Source of the DNA: Devosia sp. RR2S18
Lineage (GTDB): Bacteria > Pseudomonadota > Alphaproteobacteria > Rhizobiales > Devosiaceae
Assembly (NCBI RefSeq): GCF_030177755.1
Contig: NZ_CP126539.1
Span: 954,001-1,018,000 of the forward strand
Direction: 5' to 3'
DNA length: 64,000 nt
A model generated the notes under the pieces. The model searched no databases, was not told the origin of the DNA, and worked only from the letters and a program-made list of their open reading frames with translations. This document shows, piece after piece, positions 1-8,912 of the stretch (the first letter of the stretch is position 1; each line of letters opens with the position of its first letter). A program made the translations under genes and the position numbers.

Positions 1-156
1 CTGCGTTCCCGAAGCGGCACGTTAGGCCTCTGGCCATGAATGTACCCTTCTGCAGATCGGTAAAATTTGAAGCGTTGCTGATGCTGCCAAGCTGGCGTTT
101 CTGATTTGTTCACTTGGGGCTTGGTAGGTGTCGGTCAGTTCATTAAGGATGGCGTC
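1..156. other. Leader of the window, no gene seen
   Basis: No coding frame I can support and no clear hairpin terminator. An in-frame ATG-less extension of ruvC reaches back to about 106 but lacks a ribosome binding site, so I treat this stretch as intergenic. Confidence 0.4.
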
Positions 157-663
157 ATGAGCCTAGCGACACGAATCATTGGCATCGACCCGGGCCTGCG
201 CCGTTGCGGGTGGGGGGTCATCGATAGCCTGGGCAATCGGCTAAGCTTTGTTGGCGCAGGCACCATCAAGCCTCCAGTCGAAGGCTCGCTTGCCGAACGG
301 CTGACAGCACTCTTTTCTTCGCTGGGGGAGGTGCTGGACCGCTTCGAACCGGAAGAGGCGGCCGTCGAAGAGACGTTCGTCAACGCGGGCGCCCGCTCGG
401 CGCTGATCCTTGGCCAGGCGCGCGGCGTGGCGCTCCTATCCCCGGCCGCGCGTGGGCTGCCGGTAGCCGAATATGCTGCCAATCTCGTCAAGAAGTCGGT
501 GGTCGGCACCGGCCATGCGGACAAGGGGCAGATCGATCTGATGGTGCGCACTTTGCTGCCCACCGCGGACTTCAAGGGAGCCGACGCGGCGGATGCCCTG
601 GCGATTGCGATCTGCCACGCCCATCACCGCGTCTCGGCGCAGCGTATGAGAGCACTGGCATGA
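157..663 (+). CDS. ruvC: Crossover junction endodeoxyribonuclease RuvC
   Basis: Holliday junction resolvase that nicks symmetrically in the RuvABC complex during recombinational repair. The 168-residue product has the RNase H-like fold signature: IGIDPG with the first catalytic Asp at D11, the AVEETF motif with E71, and the C-terminal DAADALAIA motif with D143 and D146, so all four acidic residues are present. I chose ATG 157 because AAGGATGG precedes it and the product then starts at the usual place; the in-frame upstream codons have no ribosome binding site. The stop overlaps the ruvA start (ATGA), indicating translational coupling in a ruvC-ruvA-ruvB operon. Confidence 0.97.
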   Translation: MSLATRIIGIDPGLRRCGWGVIDSLGNRLSFVGAGTIKPPVEGSLAERLTALFSSLGEVLDRFEPEEAAVEETFVNAGARSALILGQARGVALLSPAARGLPVAEYAANLVKKSVVGTGHADKGQIDLMVRTLLPTADFKGADAADALAIAICHAHHRVSAQRMRALA

Positions 664-1277
664 TTGGCAAACTAAAGGGTCTTGTCGACAGCTTCGGCGA
701 TGATTGGGTGCTGATCGACTGTGGCGGCGTCGGCTACGAGGCGTTCTGCTCCACGCGGACCCTGCAGAGCCTGCCGCGCGTGGGAGAGGCGACAGTTCTC
801 TTCATCGAGACGATCGTGCGCGAAGATATGATCCGGCTCTATGGCTTTGCCAACGACGTTGAAAAATCCTGGTTCAACCTCCTCATGACCGTTCAGGGCG
901 TAGGGGCTCGGGTGGCCCTCGCCATCCTTTCCGTGTTGACGCCTTCGGACCTTTCCAGCGCCATTGCGCTGCAAGACAAAGCCATGATCGGCCGCGCCAG
1001 TGGGGTTGGACCCAAGCTTGCCGTTCGCGTTGTCACCGAACTCAAGGGCAAGGTCCCCGCCTTCGGTGGCATGGATGCAGGCACGCTGGGCCTGCAATCT
1101 GCCCTGGGCGAGGGCATAGCTGCCAGCAATGTCGCCGATGCCGTTTCGGCGCTGACTAATCTCGGCTATTCCAGCGCTCAGGCTTCAGCCGCGCTGAGCC
1201 GAATCGTTGCGCGGGAAGGCGATGACACACCGACCGAAAAGCTGATCCGCCTTGGCCTCAGGGAGTTGAGCAGTTGA
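660..1277 (+). CDS. ruvA: Holliday junction branch migration protein RuvA
   Basis: Junction-binding subunit that loads RuvB rings on four-way DNA. The 205-residue protein has the N-terminal OB-like domain (MIGKLKG start, residues 1-65), two helix-hairpin-helix motifs ([13 protein letters not shown] and [15 protein letters not shown]) and a C-terminal UBA-like RuvB-contact domain ([16 protein letters not shown]). Length matches the family. It overlaps ruvC by 4 bases and its stop overlaps the ruvB start codon, so the three genes are surely translated from one message. Confidence 0.97.
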   Translation: MIGKLKGLVDSFGDDWVLIDCGGVGYEAFCSTRTLQSLPRVGEATVLFIETIVREDMIRLYGFANDVEKSWFNLLMTVQGVGARVALAILSVLTPSDLSSAIALQDKAMIGRASGVGPKLAVRVVTELKGKVPAFGGMDAGTLGLQSALGEGIAASNVADAVSALTNLGYSSAQASAALSRIVAREGDDTPTEKLIRLGLRELSS

Positions 1278-2317
1278 GCGACTTCACCTCTCCCGCAGCC
1301 GGCCGCGATGAACCGCTTGATGTCTCCCTCCGGCCCTCCGGCTTTTCCGAGTTCGTCGGCCAGGCCGCCGCGCGGGCAAATCTCGAAGTATTCATTCAAG
1401 CCGCTAAGCAGCGCGGCGCAGCGCTTGATCACGTCCTATTCGTTGGTCCGCCGGGACTGGGAAAAACCACCCTGGCGCAGATCATCTCCAAAGAGCTTGG
1501 GGTGGGTTTTCGTGCTACGTCCGGCCCGGTGATCGCCAAGGCCGGTGATCTTGCGGCGCTGCTGACCAATCTCGAAGATCGGGACGTCCTCTTTATCGAC
1601 GAGATCCATCGGCTCAATCCCGCCATCGAAGAAGTGCTCTATCCGGCCATGGAGGATTTCCAGCTCGATCTTATTATCGGGGAGGGTCCGGCAGCCCGCT
1701 CGGTGCGGATCGATCTGGCGAAGTTTACGCTGGTTGGCGCCACCACCCGTGCCGGATTGTTGACGACGCCCCTGCGGGATCGTTTTGGTATTCCGGTGCG
1801 GCTCAACTTCTACACGCCCGAAGAACTTGTGCAGATCGTAACGCGCGGTGCGCGGCTCCTCGGCATGCCCATGGCCCCCGATGGCGCCATGGAGATTGCA
1901 CGGCGCTCGCGCGGCACTCCGCGCATCGCCGGTCGGCTGCTCCGCCGCGTGACCGATTTTGCGCTGGTGGATGGCGCGGCAGAAATTACCCGTACGCTAG
2001 CGGACAAGGCGCTGCTGCGTCTCGACGTGGACGCGCGCGGGCTCGACCAGTTGGACCGGCGCTACCTTTCTACCATCGCCGACTTCTACAATGGCGGCCC
2101 TGTCGGCATCGAAACTATTGCCGCCGCGCTCAGCGAACCGCGCGACGCCATCGAGGAAATCGTCGAGCCGTACCTCATTCAGCAGGGTTTCATCCAGCGC
2201 ACGCCTCGAGGCCGCATGCTGACAGGAACTGCGTTCCAGCATATGAACCGCGCGGTGCCGCAAGGATTCGTGGGCATGCAGACCATCCTTTTTGACGACG
2301 CGGAGAGCGAGGACTGA
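1274..2317 (+). CDS. ruvB: Holliday junction branch migration ATPase RuvB
   Basis: AAA+ motor of branch migration. The 347-residue protein has Walker A GPPGLGKT at residues 58-65, Walker B with DEIH at 109-112, a sensor/arginine-finger region (GATTRAG) and a C-terminal winged-helix DNA-binding domain. The start is an unusual TTG whose last two bases fall in the ruvA stop (TTGA); it gives the standard RuvB N-terminus and no better start exists nearby. The stop overlaps the next gene (TGATG). Confidence 0.97.
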   Translation: MSDFTSPAAGRDEPLDVSLRPSGFSEFVGQAAARANLEVFIQAAKQRGAALDHVLFVGPPGLGKTTLAQIISKELGVGFRATSGPVIAKAGDLAALLTNLEDRDVLFIDEIHRLNPAIEEVLYPAMEDFQLDLIIGEGPAARSVRIDLAKFTLVGATTRAGLLTTPLRDRFGIPVRLNFYTPEELVQIVTRGARLLGMPMAPDGAMEIARRSRGTPRIAGRLLRRVTDFALVDGAAEITRTLADKALLRLDVDARGLDQLDRRYLSTIADFYNGGPVGIETIAAALSEPRDAIEEIVEPYLIQQGFIQRTPRGRMLTGTAFQHMNRAVPQGFVGMQTILFDDAESED

Positions 2318-3141
2318 TGGATGGGCAGCGGGGCAGATGGGTGCGTGTCGCGAGTTACGCGCCGCACCTGCCGCAATGGCCGGCTGACTTTCCGCTGCGC
2401 ATCGTCGCACTGAGCGACTTTCATCTGTGCACCCCTTGGATGAATGCGCGGCGCCTCGCTGCCATCTGCGCTCAAGCGAACGCGCTCAAGCCGGACATCA
2501 TCCTGCTCCTGGGCGATTATCTCGACGGGCCGCGGTTCAGCCGCCCGGCAGCTAGTGATTGGGCTGAGCCTCTGGCGGCGCTCTCTGCTCCACTCGGCGT
2601 GCATGCCATTCTAGGCAATCACGATTACAAGCTGGGAAGCGGCAGTGCGGCTGAAGCTGCGGCTGTCACATCTGCGTTGTACGCGGTGAACCTACCCGTC
2701 TACATCAACCAAGCCGCTCGTCTTGAGACACAGGGGCGCGGCTTCTGGTTAGCCGGTCTCGGCGATCAATACGCACTTCTGCCAAAGCGTGAGAAGGTCA
2801 GGCTCGGCTTTGGCCTCGACGACCTCCCGGCGACGCTGGCTCAGGTTACCACGGACGAGCCCATCCTCCTCATGGCGCATGAGCCGGACATCTTCCCTGA
2901 CGTTCCAGAACGCGTGGCGCTGACCCTCAGCGGTCATACCCATGCCGGGCAGGTCACCCTCTTCGGCTACGCGCCCGTTGTGCCCTCCCGCTTCGGGCAG
3001 CGCTTTCTCCATGGCCACGTGATTGAAGGCGACCGCCACCTCATCGTTTCGGGTGGCCTTGGCTATTCCGGGCTGCCGATCCGCTTGGGTGCTCCCGCCG
3101 AGATGCTGCTGATCGAACTGGGCCAGCAGGCAAAGGAATGA
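2317..3141 (+). CDS. Metallophosphoesterase, YkuE-like
   Basis: Calcineurin-type phosphoesterase of 274 residues with the complete di-metal signature in order: SDFH, GDYLD, GNHD, MAHEPD and GHTHAG. Family members include UDP-diacylglucosamine hydrolases and membrane-phospholipid phosphatases, but the substrate cannot be read from sequence. No N-terminal membrane anchor is obvious, unlike many YkuE relatives. The start codon overlaps the ruvB stop and the end overlaps the next gene by 4 bases, so it is probably co-expressed with ruvB although its role in repair is doubtful. Confidence 0.85.
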   Translation: MDGQRGRWVRVASYAPHLPQWPADFPLRIVALSDFHLCTPWMNARRLAAICAQANALKPDIILLLGDYLDGPRFSRPAASDWAEPLAALSAPLGVHAILGNHDYKLGSGSAAEAAAVTSALYAVNLPVYINQAARLETQGRGFWLAGLGDQYALLPKREKVRLGFGLDDLPATLAQVTTDEPILLMAHEPDIFPDVPERVALTLSGHTHAGQVTLFGYAPVVPSRFGQRFLHGHVIEGDRHLIVSGGLGYSGLPIRLGAPAEMLLIELGQQAKE

Positions 3142-3698
3142 TCGGGCTGCGCTGGCCATGGCTGACCCTTGTCGTCGCTGCGATCATGCTGCTTTTTGTC
3201 ACCGCTCAGACAATCTGGCCGGAGCTGGTTGGCCATCTGCGCTGGGAAGCAGAGCGGGTCCTTGCCGGCGAGCTCTGGCGCATGGCGAGCGGCGCCTTTA
3301 TCCACACCAACGGCCCGCTTCAGATCATCTTCAACCTTGTCGGGCTGCTGTTCATCGGCTGGTTTGTCGAACAGCACTGGTCCCGTCTCGCCTGGGTTGT
3401 GGCATTTGTCGGCGGCGTGCTGGCGGCCGAGCTTTTCGCCGTCCTCTGGTATCCCGTCGGCGGTGGGCTTTCCGTGGGCTTGGGGGGACTGGTCGGATTG
3501 ACGCTGGCGGGCTGGGCACGCTATCGCGAGGTGCGCTGGATCGTGCGCGTGCCCCTGGTGCTGCTCTATCTCGCCGGAACGGCCTATGTGGTCTATCTCC
3601 AGGACATTCATGGGCCCCCAATCATTGCCGGTGCGCTGGTCGGCATCGTCATGGCTCGATCGCGCCGCGCCTTTACGTTATTGCGTGAGCATGGCTGA
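3138..3698 (+). CDS. Rhomboid-like membrane protein, catalytic residues missing
   Basis: Hydrophobic protein of 186 residues with about six membrane segments. Residues 44-79 follow the rhomboid pattern GELWR-(x)n-FIH-(x)n-FNLVGL-(x)n-E, and residues 110-126 sit where rhomboid proteases carry GxSGA. By my hand alignment the nucleophile Ser is Gly (G116 in GLGG), the His before the conserved FN is Gln (Q62), and the HxxGL histidine is Ile or Pro (H158 lies four residues too early). It therefore looks like a pseudoprotease that may bind or chaperone membrane proteins. It overlaps the phosphoesterase by 4 and ybgC by 8 bases. Confidence 0.6.
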   Translation: MIGLRWPWLTLVVAAIMLLFVTAQTIWPELVGHLRWEAERVLAGELWRMASGAFIHTNGPLQIIFNLVGLLFIGWFVEQHWSRLAWVVAFVGGVLAAELFAVLWYPVGGGLSVGLGGLVGLTLAGWARYREVRWIVRVPLVLLYLAGTAYVVYLQDIHGPPIIAGALVGIVMARSRRAFTLLREHG

Positions 3699-4092
3699 GC
3701 CGCACACTTTCCCCGTCCGCATCTACTACGAAGACACCGATTTCTCCGGCAATGTCTACCACGCCGCCTATCTTAAGTTCTTCGAGCGCGGGCGTACCGA
3801 GTTCCTGCGGGTACAGGGCGTGCATCATGTGGAGCTGGCGGAGCAGGGTGTCGCCTTCGCCGTTCGATCGATGCAGATCGAGTTCGATGGAGCTGCCCGC
3901 ATCGACGATCTGCTGACCGTTTCAACCACCATCGAGAAGGTCACCGGCGCCCGCCTCACCCTCAGCCAGGCAATTTTGCGTGACGAGCAGGTGCTGACGC
4001 GGGCCACAGTCGTGGTTGCGGCCATCAAAACCAGCGGCGGTCCGGCGCGGATGCCGCGCCTGCTGCTGGAGCGACTGGCAGCTAGAAGTTAG
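3691..4092 (+). CDS. ybgC: Tol-Pal associated acyl-CoA thioesterase YbgC
   Basis: Hot-dog fold thioesterase of 133 residues that hydrolyses acyl-CoA and travels with the tol-pal genes. The signature YYEDTDFSGNVYHAAYLKF lies at residues 12-30, with the catalytic Asp at D17. ATG 3691 was chosen because it puts this motif at the family position; a longer reading frame begins inside the rhomboid-like gene but is not credible. About 190 bases separate it from tolQ, so a separate tolQ promoter is possible. Confidence 0.93.
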   Translation: MAEPHTFPVRIYYEDTDFSGNVYHAAYLKFFERGRTEFLRVQGVHHVELAEQGVAFAVRSMQIEFDGAARIDDLLTVSTTIEKVTGARLTLSQAILRDEQVLTRATVVVAAIKTSGGPARMPRLLLERLAARS

Positions 4093-4286
4093 TCCGGCCC
4101 GCTCCGCAGAATCTCTTTCTTAACCTCTCATTGACCATACTTGGCACAAAGGGAAGCTGCGCCCGCGCGCCGGCCGGCAAAGGCCTGCGATGCACAGCAT
4201 TTCTCTTAATTTTGACAGATTTCGACCTCATCGCCATGCGTCATGGGGCCGGGGTGTGTGGAACCGGGCCGAAAAAGGATCACTGC

Positions 4287-4997
4287 ATGGAAGCCGTGGA
4301 GACTGTGGGAGCTGTTGCGCCCCACGCAGACTTGTCCATGTGGGGCTTGTTCTGGGCCGCTGACTGGATCGTGAAATCCGTCATGTTGGGCCTGCTGGCA
4401 GCCTCTGTCTGGTGCTGGGCGATCATCATCGACAAGACCATCGCCTACCGCCGCATGCAATCGGATATGAATCGGTTTGAGCGCACCTTCTGGTCGGGCC
4501 AGTCGCTGGAAGAGCTCTACCAGAGCGAAGCCGAGAAGCCCTCGGGCGGTCTGGGTTCGGTCTTTGTTGCTGCCATGAAAGAATGGAAGCGCAGCCACGA
4601 GCAGAACGCAGCCAGTTTCGTCGGCATGCAGCAGCGCCTCGACAAGGTGCTCGACGTGGCGATCTCCCGCGAAAGCGAGCAGCTCGAAAAACGCCTTGGC
4701 TTCCTGGCGACGGTCGGTTCGGCCGGTCCATTTATCGGCCTCTTCGGCACCGTCTGGGGCATCATGAACGCCTTTACCGCCATTGCGGCCTCGTCCAACA
4801 CCAATCTGGCGGTTGTCGCCGGCCCGATCGCCGAAGCGCTCTTTGCCACCGCCATTGGCCTCGTGGCGGCTATCCCCGCCGTTATTGCCTACAACAAGTT
4901 GTCGTCCGACGCCGGCAAGATCATCGGGCGGCTCGAGGGCTTTGCCGACGAGTTCTCCACCATCCTCTCCCGCCAGCTCGAAGCACGGAACCGCTAG
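4287..4997 (+). CDS. tolQ: Tol-Pal motor protein TolQ
   Basis: Inner-membrane proton channel subunit (MotA/TolQ/ExbB family) that with TolR energises TolA to pull on Pal during envelope constriction. The 236-residue product has a first membrane helix near residues 28-50 and two further helices in the conserved C-terminal half (TVGSAGPFIGLFGTVWGIM, then the AEALFATAIGLVAAIPAV segment). ATG 4287 follows AAAAAGGAT at a suitable distance; the frame is open to 4131 but the extension is not TolQ-like. TolR starts one base after the stop. Confidence 0.95.
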   Translation: MEAVETVGAVAPHADLSMWGLFWAADWIVKSVMLGLLAASVWCWAIIIDKTIAYRRMQSDMNRFERTFWSGQSLEELYQSEAEKPSGGLGSVFVAAMKEWKRSHEQNAASFVGMQQRLDKVLDVAISRESEQLEKRLGFLATVGSAGPFIGLFGTVWGIMNAFTAIAASSNTNLAVVAGPIAEALFATAIGLVAAIPAVIAYNKLSSDAGKIIGRLEGFADEFSTILSRQLEARNR

Positions 4998-4998
4998 C

Positions 4999-5445
4999 AT
5001 GGGTATGGGTGCAACCGCAGGCGGCGGCGGAGGTGGGGGTCGCCGCCGTCGTCGCAAGAGCCGGGGCGTGATGAGCGAGATCAACGTCACCCCAATGGTG
5101 GACGTGATGCTCGTGTTGCTCATCATCTTCATGGTGGCGGCGCCGATGATGACGGCTGGCGTGCCGCTCGACCTGCCACGTACCGCGGCCAATGCACTCG
5201 AAAGCCAGGCGCAGCCCGTAACGGTGTCGGTCAGCCCCGATGGCGCGATCTTTGTAGGGGAAAGCCCGGTAACCGAAGCCAGTCTCGTGGAAACGGTGAG
5301 CGGCCTCACCACCAATGGTACCGAGGACCGCATTTTCCTGCGCGGGGACACCACGGCGAATTACGGTTCGGTCATGCGCGTTATGGGTCTGCTCTCGGCT
5401 GCCGGTTTCACCAAGATCGGGTTGATCACCCAGCAGGAGCAATAG
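4999..5445 (+). CDS. tolR: Tol-Pal motor protein TolR
   Basis: Single-span ExbD/TolR family protein of 148 residues. A glycine stretch and an RRRRRKSR cluster precede the conserved MSEINVTPMVDVMLVLLIIF segment, whose membrane Asp is the proton-relay residue; a periplasmic domain follows. ATG 4999 begins one base after the tolQ stop and gives the normal N-terminus. The gene lies between tolQ and tolA as in other proteobacteria. Confidence 0.95.
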   Translation: MGMGATAGGGGGGGRRRRRKSRGVMSEINVTPMVDVMLVLLIIFMVAAPMMTAGVPLDLPRTAANALESQAQPVTVSVSPDGAIFVGESPVTEASLVETVSGLTTNGTEDRIFLRGDTTANYGSVMRVMGLLSAAGFTKIGLITQQEQ

Positions 5446-5454
5446 GCCAGTCCG

Positions 5455-6684
5455 ATGCGCTTCGGCCTCACCGCTTCCGTTGTTGCCCACCTTGCGGTGC
5501 TCGGGATTGGCCTTGTCAATCTGGGCCTCGCCGAGCCGTTGGAGACGGTGGAGCAGGCCATCGCGGTGGACCTTGTGCCAATGAGCGACTTCAACAACAT
5601 TCGTTTAGGTTCGCTGGACAGCGAAGTGGTCGAAACCGATGCCCCTGCGGTGGTCGAAGACGATCAGCCAGCCGAGGTCGCTCAACCCACCGGCAACACC
5701 GAGCAAGATCAGCCGACGCCAAGCGAGGCTGATATCCCCACGCCTATGCCGGTCACTAGTTCGGCGCCTGAACCGCAGACCGCGCCCGAGCCAGAGCCTG
5801 AGCCCGAGCCGGTACCTCCGCCGCCGCCAGCACCTGAGCCCGAGCCTGAGCCAGAGCCGGTCCCTGAGCCACTTCCCGAGCCCACACCGCCAACACCGGT
5901 GACGCGTCCCACGCCGCCGGAGCCTGCGCCCGAGCCGGAACCTGAGCCAGAGCCCCAACCGGAGCCAGAGCCGATTCCAGAACCTGTGCCAGAGCCGGAG
6001 CCGATGCCAGAACCCGTGGCGGAGCCCGAGCCTGTGACAGAGCCGCTGCCCGAAGAGCCGACGGTGCAAGCGCCAGCCCCTGCGGCGCGGCCGTCCAACC
6101 TTGCCCAATTGCGGGAACGCTTCGCCGAGGCCGAGGCCGAACGTCGTCGTCGCGAAGAAGAAGAACGGGAACGGCAGCGCACCGCCGAGGCTGAAGCCGC
6201 CGCCGAGCGGGAGCAGGAGCGCGAACGCGAGCGCGCCGCTGCGGCAGAGCAGGCAGAAGAGACGCGCCAGAGCGAACAACTCGACGCGGCCTTGGCCGAC
6301 GATATTTCTGCCATCATCAACCGCGATAACTCCACCGGTGCTACGACCGGGCAGGGCGGCAGTCCTACCCTGGGTGATACGACCGGAACATCAGCGACGC
6401 TTAGCCAGACCGAGATCGGTGCTTTGGTTGCTCAGATAAAGCAATGCTGGAACTTGCTACCAAACGAGCAGGCGAGTGGCGCGGAAGTGGTGGTGAACAT
6501 GCGCCTCAACCAGGATGGCTCTCTGCAGGATGTGCCGCGCATTGTGTCGGTCAGCCAGCAAGCTGAGGCCGTTATCATTGCGCAGAAGGCTGTTAGCGCG
6601 GTCGCCGGATGCGGCCCTTACAGCATGCTGTCGGCAAATACCTACGACCAATGGTCGAACATCAACGTCACGTTGCGTCCGTGA
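5455..6684 (+). CDS. tolA: Tol-Pal bridging protein TolA
   Basis: Inner-membrane anchored rod that links TolQR to Pal and TolB. The 409-residue protein has an N-terminal membrane helix (residues 5-27), a long Pro-Glu repeat tract (roughly residues 105-200, built of PEPEPE units with PVPEP and PMPEP variants), a charged Arg/Glu/Ala coiled coil (about 215-280) and a TolA C-terminal domain ([14 protein letters not shown] to the end) with two Cys. Alphaproteobacterial TolA often replaces the long E. coli helix with such a Pro-rich spacer. The repetitive DNA at 5780-6040 is coding and not a separate element. Confidence 0.92.
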   Translation: MRFGLTASVVAHLAVLGIGLVNLGLAEPLETVEQAIAVDLVPMSDFNNIRLGSLDSEVVETDAPAVVEDDQPAEVAQPTGNTEQDQPTPSEADIPTPMPVTSSAPEPQTAPEPEPEPEPVPPPPPAPEPEPEPEPVPEPLPEPTPPTPVTRPTPPEPAPEPEPEPEPQPEPEPIPEPVPEPEPMPEPVAEPEPVTEPLPEEPTVQAPAPAARPSNLAQLRERFAEAEAERRRREEEERERQRTAEAEAAAEREQERERERAAAAEQAEETRQSEQLDAALADDISAIINRDNSTGATTGQGGSPTLGDTTGTSATLSQTEIGALVAQIKQCWNLLPNEQASGAEVVVNMRLNQDGSLQDVPRIVSVSQQAEAVIIAQKAVSAVAGCGPYSMLSANTYDQWSNINVTLRP

Positions 6685-6709
6685 CTTCTTGGCAGGAATG
6701 GAGACTGAA

Positions 6710-8020
6710 ATGACCCTTTTCACCCGGCGCAGCGCCTTGATGCTTGGTTTGGCGAGCGGTGTGGCTCTCGCAGCTGCTCCCCAAGCTTTGGCGCAGCTCA
6801 ACATCACTGTCGAAGGCGCCAATTTCCGGGCACTACCGATCGCCATTCCCGACTTTGCATCATCCGATCCCACGTTCGGCCGTGAGATCGCGAGCATTGT
6901 CCGGGCAAACCTGCAGCGCTCCGGCCTGTTCCTGCCGCTCGATCCGGCCGCCTTGCCGGTTCAGGTGGGTGATGTGAACGCCACCCCCGATTTCCCGACT
7001 TGGCTAACCGTCAATGTCGACGCGGTGGTCATGGGCACGGTGGAACGCGGTGGCCAGATCTCATCCTCGGTTCGCGTTTGGGACGTTCGGCAGGGCACCC
7101 AGGTCGTGGGCCAGAGCTACAACACCGATCCGAACTCATCGCGTCGCATCGCGCACATTATTTCGGACGCGATCTATACCGCCCTGACCGGCGGCAGCGG
7201 CTATTTCGATACTCGCGTCATCTATGTCGCTGAAAGTGGCCCCAAGGCCAATCGCGTGCGGCGCTTGGCGATCATGGACCAGGATGGCGCCAACTCGCAG
7301 TACCTGACCGATGGTTCGGCCATGGCGCTGACCCCGCGCTTCTCGCCCAATGGCGACATGGTCACCTATATGAATTTTGCCGAGGGGAATCCGCAGGTTT
7401 ACCTGCTCCAGCTTTCGACAGGGCAGCAGCGGCGCCTGGCTTCGGTCGGTGCCATGACCTTCGCACCCCGCTTTTCGCCGGACGGCAGCACAGTGGCTTT
7501 CTCGGTCGAGCAGGGTGGCGCCACCAACATCTACGCGGTGGGCACGGGAGGCGGGCAGCCTCTACAGTTGACCTCGGGCGCCGCGATCGACACCGGTCCG
7601 TCCTATTCTCCAGATGGGTCGCGGATTGTTTTTGAAAGCGATCGCGGCGGGTCACCGCAGATTTACATGATGAGTTCGGGCGGCGGCAATCCGCAGCGCG
7701 TCAGCTTCGGCCAGGGCAGCTATTCAACACCTGTCTGGTCACCCCAGGGCGATTTGATTGCCTTCACCCGACAATCGGGCGGTCAGTTCAGCATTGGCGT
7801 GATGAACCCTGATGGCTCAGGTGAGCGTCTGCTCTATTCGGGCTTCCATGCCGAAGGTCCGACCTGGGCTCCAAATGGTCGCGTCATCATGTTCTTCCAA
7901 GATCCGGGTGGCAATGACGGTCCGCGCCTGATGAGCGTCGATATTTGGGGTCGCAGCCCGGTGAACATTCCGACCGAGACCTACGCTTCCGACCCGGCCT
8001 GGTCAGGTCTGCGCAGCTAG
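6710..8020 (+). CDS. tolB: Tol-Pal periplasmic beta-propeller TolB
   Basis: Periplasmic partner of Pal and TolA, 436 residues: signal peptide, N-terminal alpha/beta domain and a six-bladed propeller with WD40-like PD40 repeats (for example RFSPNGDMVTYM, RFSPDGSTVAFS, SYSPDGSRIVFE). ATG 6710 is preferred because GGAG lies 6-9 bases upstream; an in-frame ATG at 6698 is too close to its AGGA. The signal peptide opens with TRRSALMLGLASG, a twin-arginine-like pattern, so export through Tat and not Sec is possible. A strong terminator follows, ending the tolQRAB operon. Confidence 0.95.
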   Translation: MTLFTRRSALMLGLASGVALAAAPQALAQLNITVEGANFRALPIAIPDFASSDPTFGREIASIVRANLQRSGLFLPLDPAALPVQVGDVNATPDFPTWLTVNVDAVVMGTVERGGQISSSVRVWDVRQGTQVVGQSYNTDPNSSRRIAHIISDAIYTALTGGSGYFDTRVIYVAESGPKANRVRRLAIMDQDGANSQYLTDGSAMALTPRFSPNGDMVTYMNFAEGNPQVYLLQLSTGQQRRLASVGAMTFAPRFSPDGSTVAFSVEQGGATNIYAVGTGGGQPLQLTSGAAIDTGPSYSPDGSRIVFESDRGGSPQIYMMSSGGGNPQRVSFGQGSYSTPVWSPQGDLIAFTRQSGGQFSIGVMNPDGSGERLLYSGFHAEGPTWAPNGRVIMFFQDPGGNDGPRLMSVDIWGRSPVNIPTETYASDPAWSGLRS

Positions 8021-8037
8021 TCAGACACCTATTCAAA

Positions 8038-8069
8038 AGCCCTCCCGCAGCACAGCGGGAGGGCTTTTT
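8038..8069 (+). terminator. Rho-independent terminator after tolB
   Basis: Perfect 11-bp stem AGCCCTCCCGC / GCGGGAGGGCT with a 6-base loop followed by five T. It separates tolQRAB from pal. Confidence 0.92.
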
Positions 8070-8270
8070 GCAGCCTTTCCCACCTCCGGCTTAACCTTAA
8101 CGTGGTCGTGGCTGAGTACTGTGGCCGATCTGCACCGCCACAGAAAAGCCAGGTTTCCGGCCACATTCAGGCCGCGATAGGCAAAGATTAACCAAGCCGG
8201 CAAACCCCGCCTTAACACTAAGCGCGGTAAATGCCGTGCTTAAGATTGTTGCCCTTCAGGAGCCCGACCC
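8070..8270 (+). promoter_or_regulatory. Upstream region of pal with TTAAC motifs
   Basis: About 200 bases without a gene. It contains TTAACC at 8091, TTAACG at 8097, TTAACC at 8188 and TTAACA at 8212. These match CtrA half-sites (TTAACCAT-like), but none has the TTAA-N7-TTAA arrangement, so CtrA control of pal is only a suggestion. pal must have its own promoter here because a terminator lies upstream. Confidence 0.3.
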
Positions 8271-8765
8271 GTGGTCATCCCCGCCCCCCTTAATACCGCG
8301 TTGCGTGCTGTAGCGATGCTCTTCTTCGTCGCCGTCGTGGCGGCCTGTTCCCGTACGCCCAACACCATGCCGACGGGAGTTGGCAATCTAGGCCCGGGCG
8401 GCGGCGCTCCCGGCAGCCAGCAGGAATTCCTTGTATCGGTTGGCGATCGCGTGTTCTTCGAAACCGATTCCAGCTCGCTCACCAGTGAAGCCATGGCCAC
8501 GCTGGACAAGCAGGCAGCCTGGCTTAACCAGTACGGCAACTACCGTGTTCTTATCGAAGGCCATGCCGACGAACGCGGGACCCGTGAATATAATATCGCT
8601 CTTGGCGCCCGCCGCTCCTCGGTGGTCGTGAACTACCTGGTCTCGCGTGGCGTCAATGCGCAGCGGATCACCTCCCAGTCCTTCGGCAAGGAACGTCCGG
8701 TAGCGATTTGTAACGATATCTCCTGCTGGAGCCAGAATCGTCGCGCCGTGACGGTCGTCCAGTAA
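8271..8765 (+). CDS. pal: Peptidoglycan-associated lipoprotein Pal
   Basis: Outer-membrane lipoprotein of 164 residues that holds peptidoglycan and is the target of TolB/TolA. A type II signal peptide ends in VVAAC with the acylated Cys at residue 26. The OmpA-like domain follows, including VFFETDSSSLT, the IEGHADERGTREYN loop, NIALGARRS and SQNRRAV, which carry the diaminopimelate-binding Asp and Arg residues. The start is GTG 8271, supported by AGGAG nine bases upstream. Confidence 0.95.
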   Translation: MVIPAPLNTALRAVAMLFFVAVVAACSRTPNTMPTGVGNLGPGGGAPGSQQEFLVSVGDRVFFETDSSSLTSEAMATLDKQAAWLNQYGNYRVLIEGHADERGTREYNIALGARRSSVVVNYLVSRGVNAQRITSQSFGKERPVAICNDISCWSQNRRAVTVVQ

Positions 8766-8798
8766 GCGTTAGCTGACTCCAAAGCCGCCCCTCATCAC

Positions 8799-8834
8799 AG
8801 CGCCCGTGCCAGATTATGGTACGGGCGCTTTGTT
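8799..8834 (+). terminator. Rho-independent terminator after pal
   Basis: Stem AGCGCCCGTGCC / GGTACGGGCGCT with one G-T wobble, loop of 7 bases, then TTTGTTTT. Confidence 0.85.
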
Positions 8835-8912
8835 TTGACCAAAATTGGCCTTCATTTTCCCGCTCGTGCTCACCATGTTCCCGCAACTGGCGACAGCGAA
8901 CCGGAGGCCTCT

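Noticed and set aside
4206..5354. A 382-codon minus frame opposite tolQ/tolR
   Set aside because: Antisense shadow of well-identified genes.
5780..6040. Short-period repeat considered as CRISPR or minisatellite
   Set aside because: The period is two codons (Pro-Glu), in frame within tolA, with no spacers.
5605..6335. Long antisense reading frames (Arg/Leu/Gly-rich or Gly/Ser-rich) opposite tolA
   Set aside because: They are mirror images of the PEPE repeat coding for tolA; composition is low-complexity and no ribosome site exists.
8835..8912. TTG start at 8835 for cpoB
   Set aside because: It lies against the pal terminator and lacks a ribosome site; TTG 8913 has GGAGG and starts the signal peptide.
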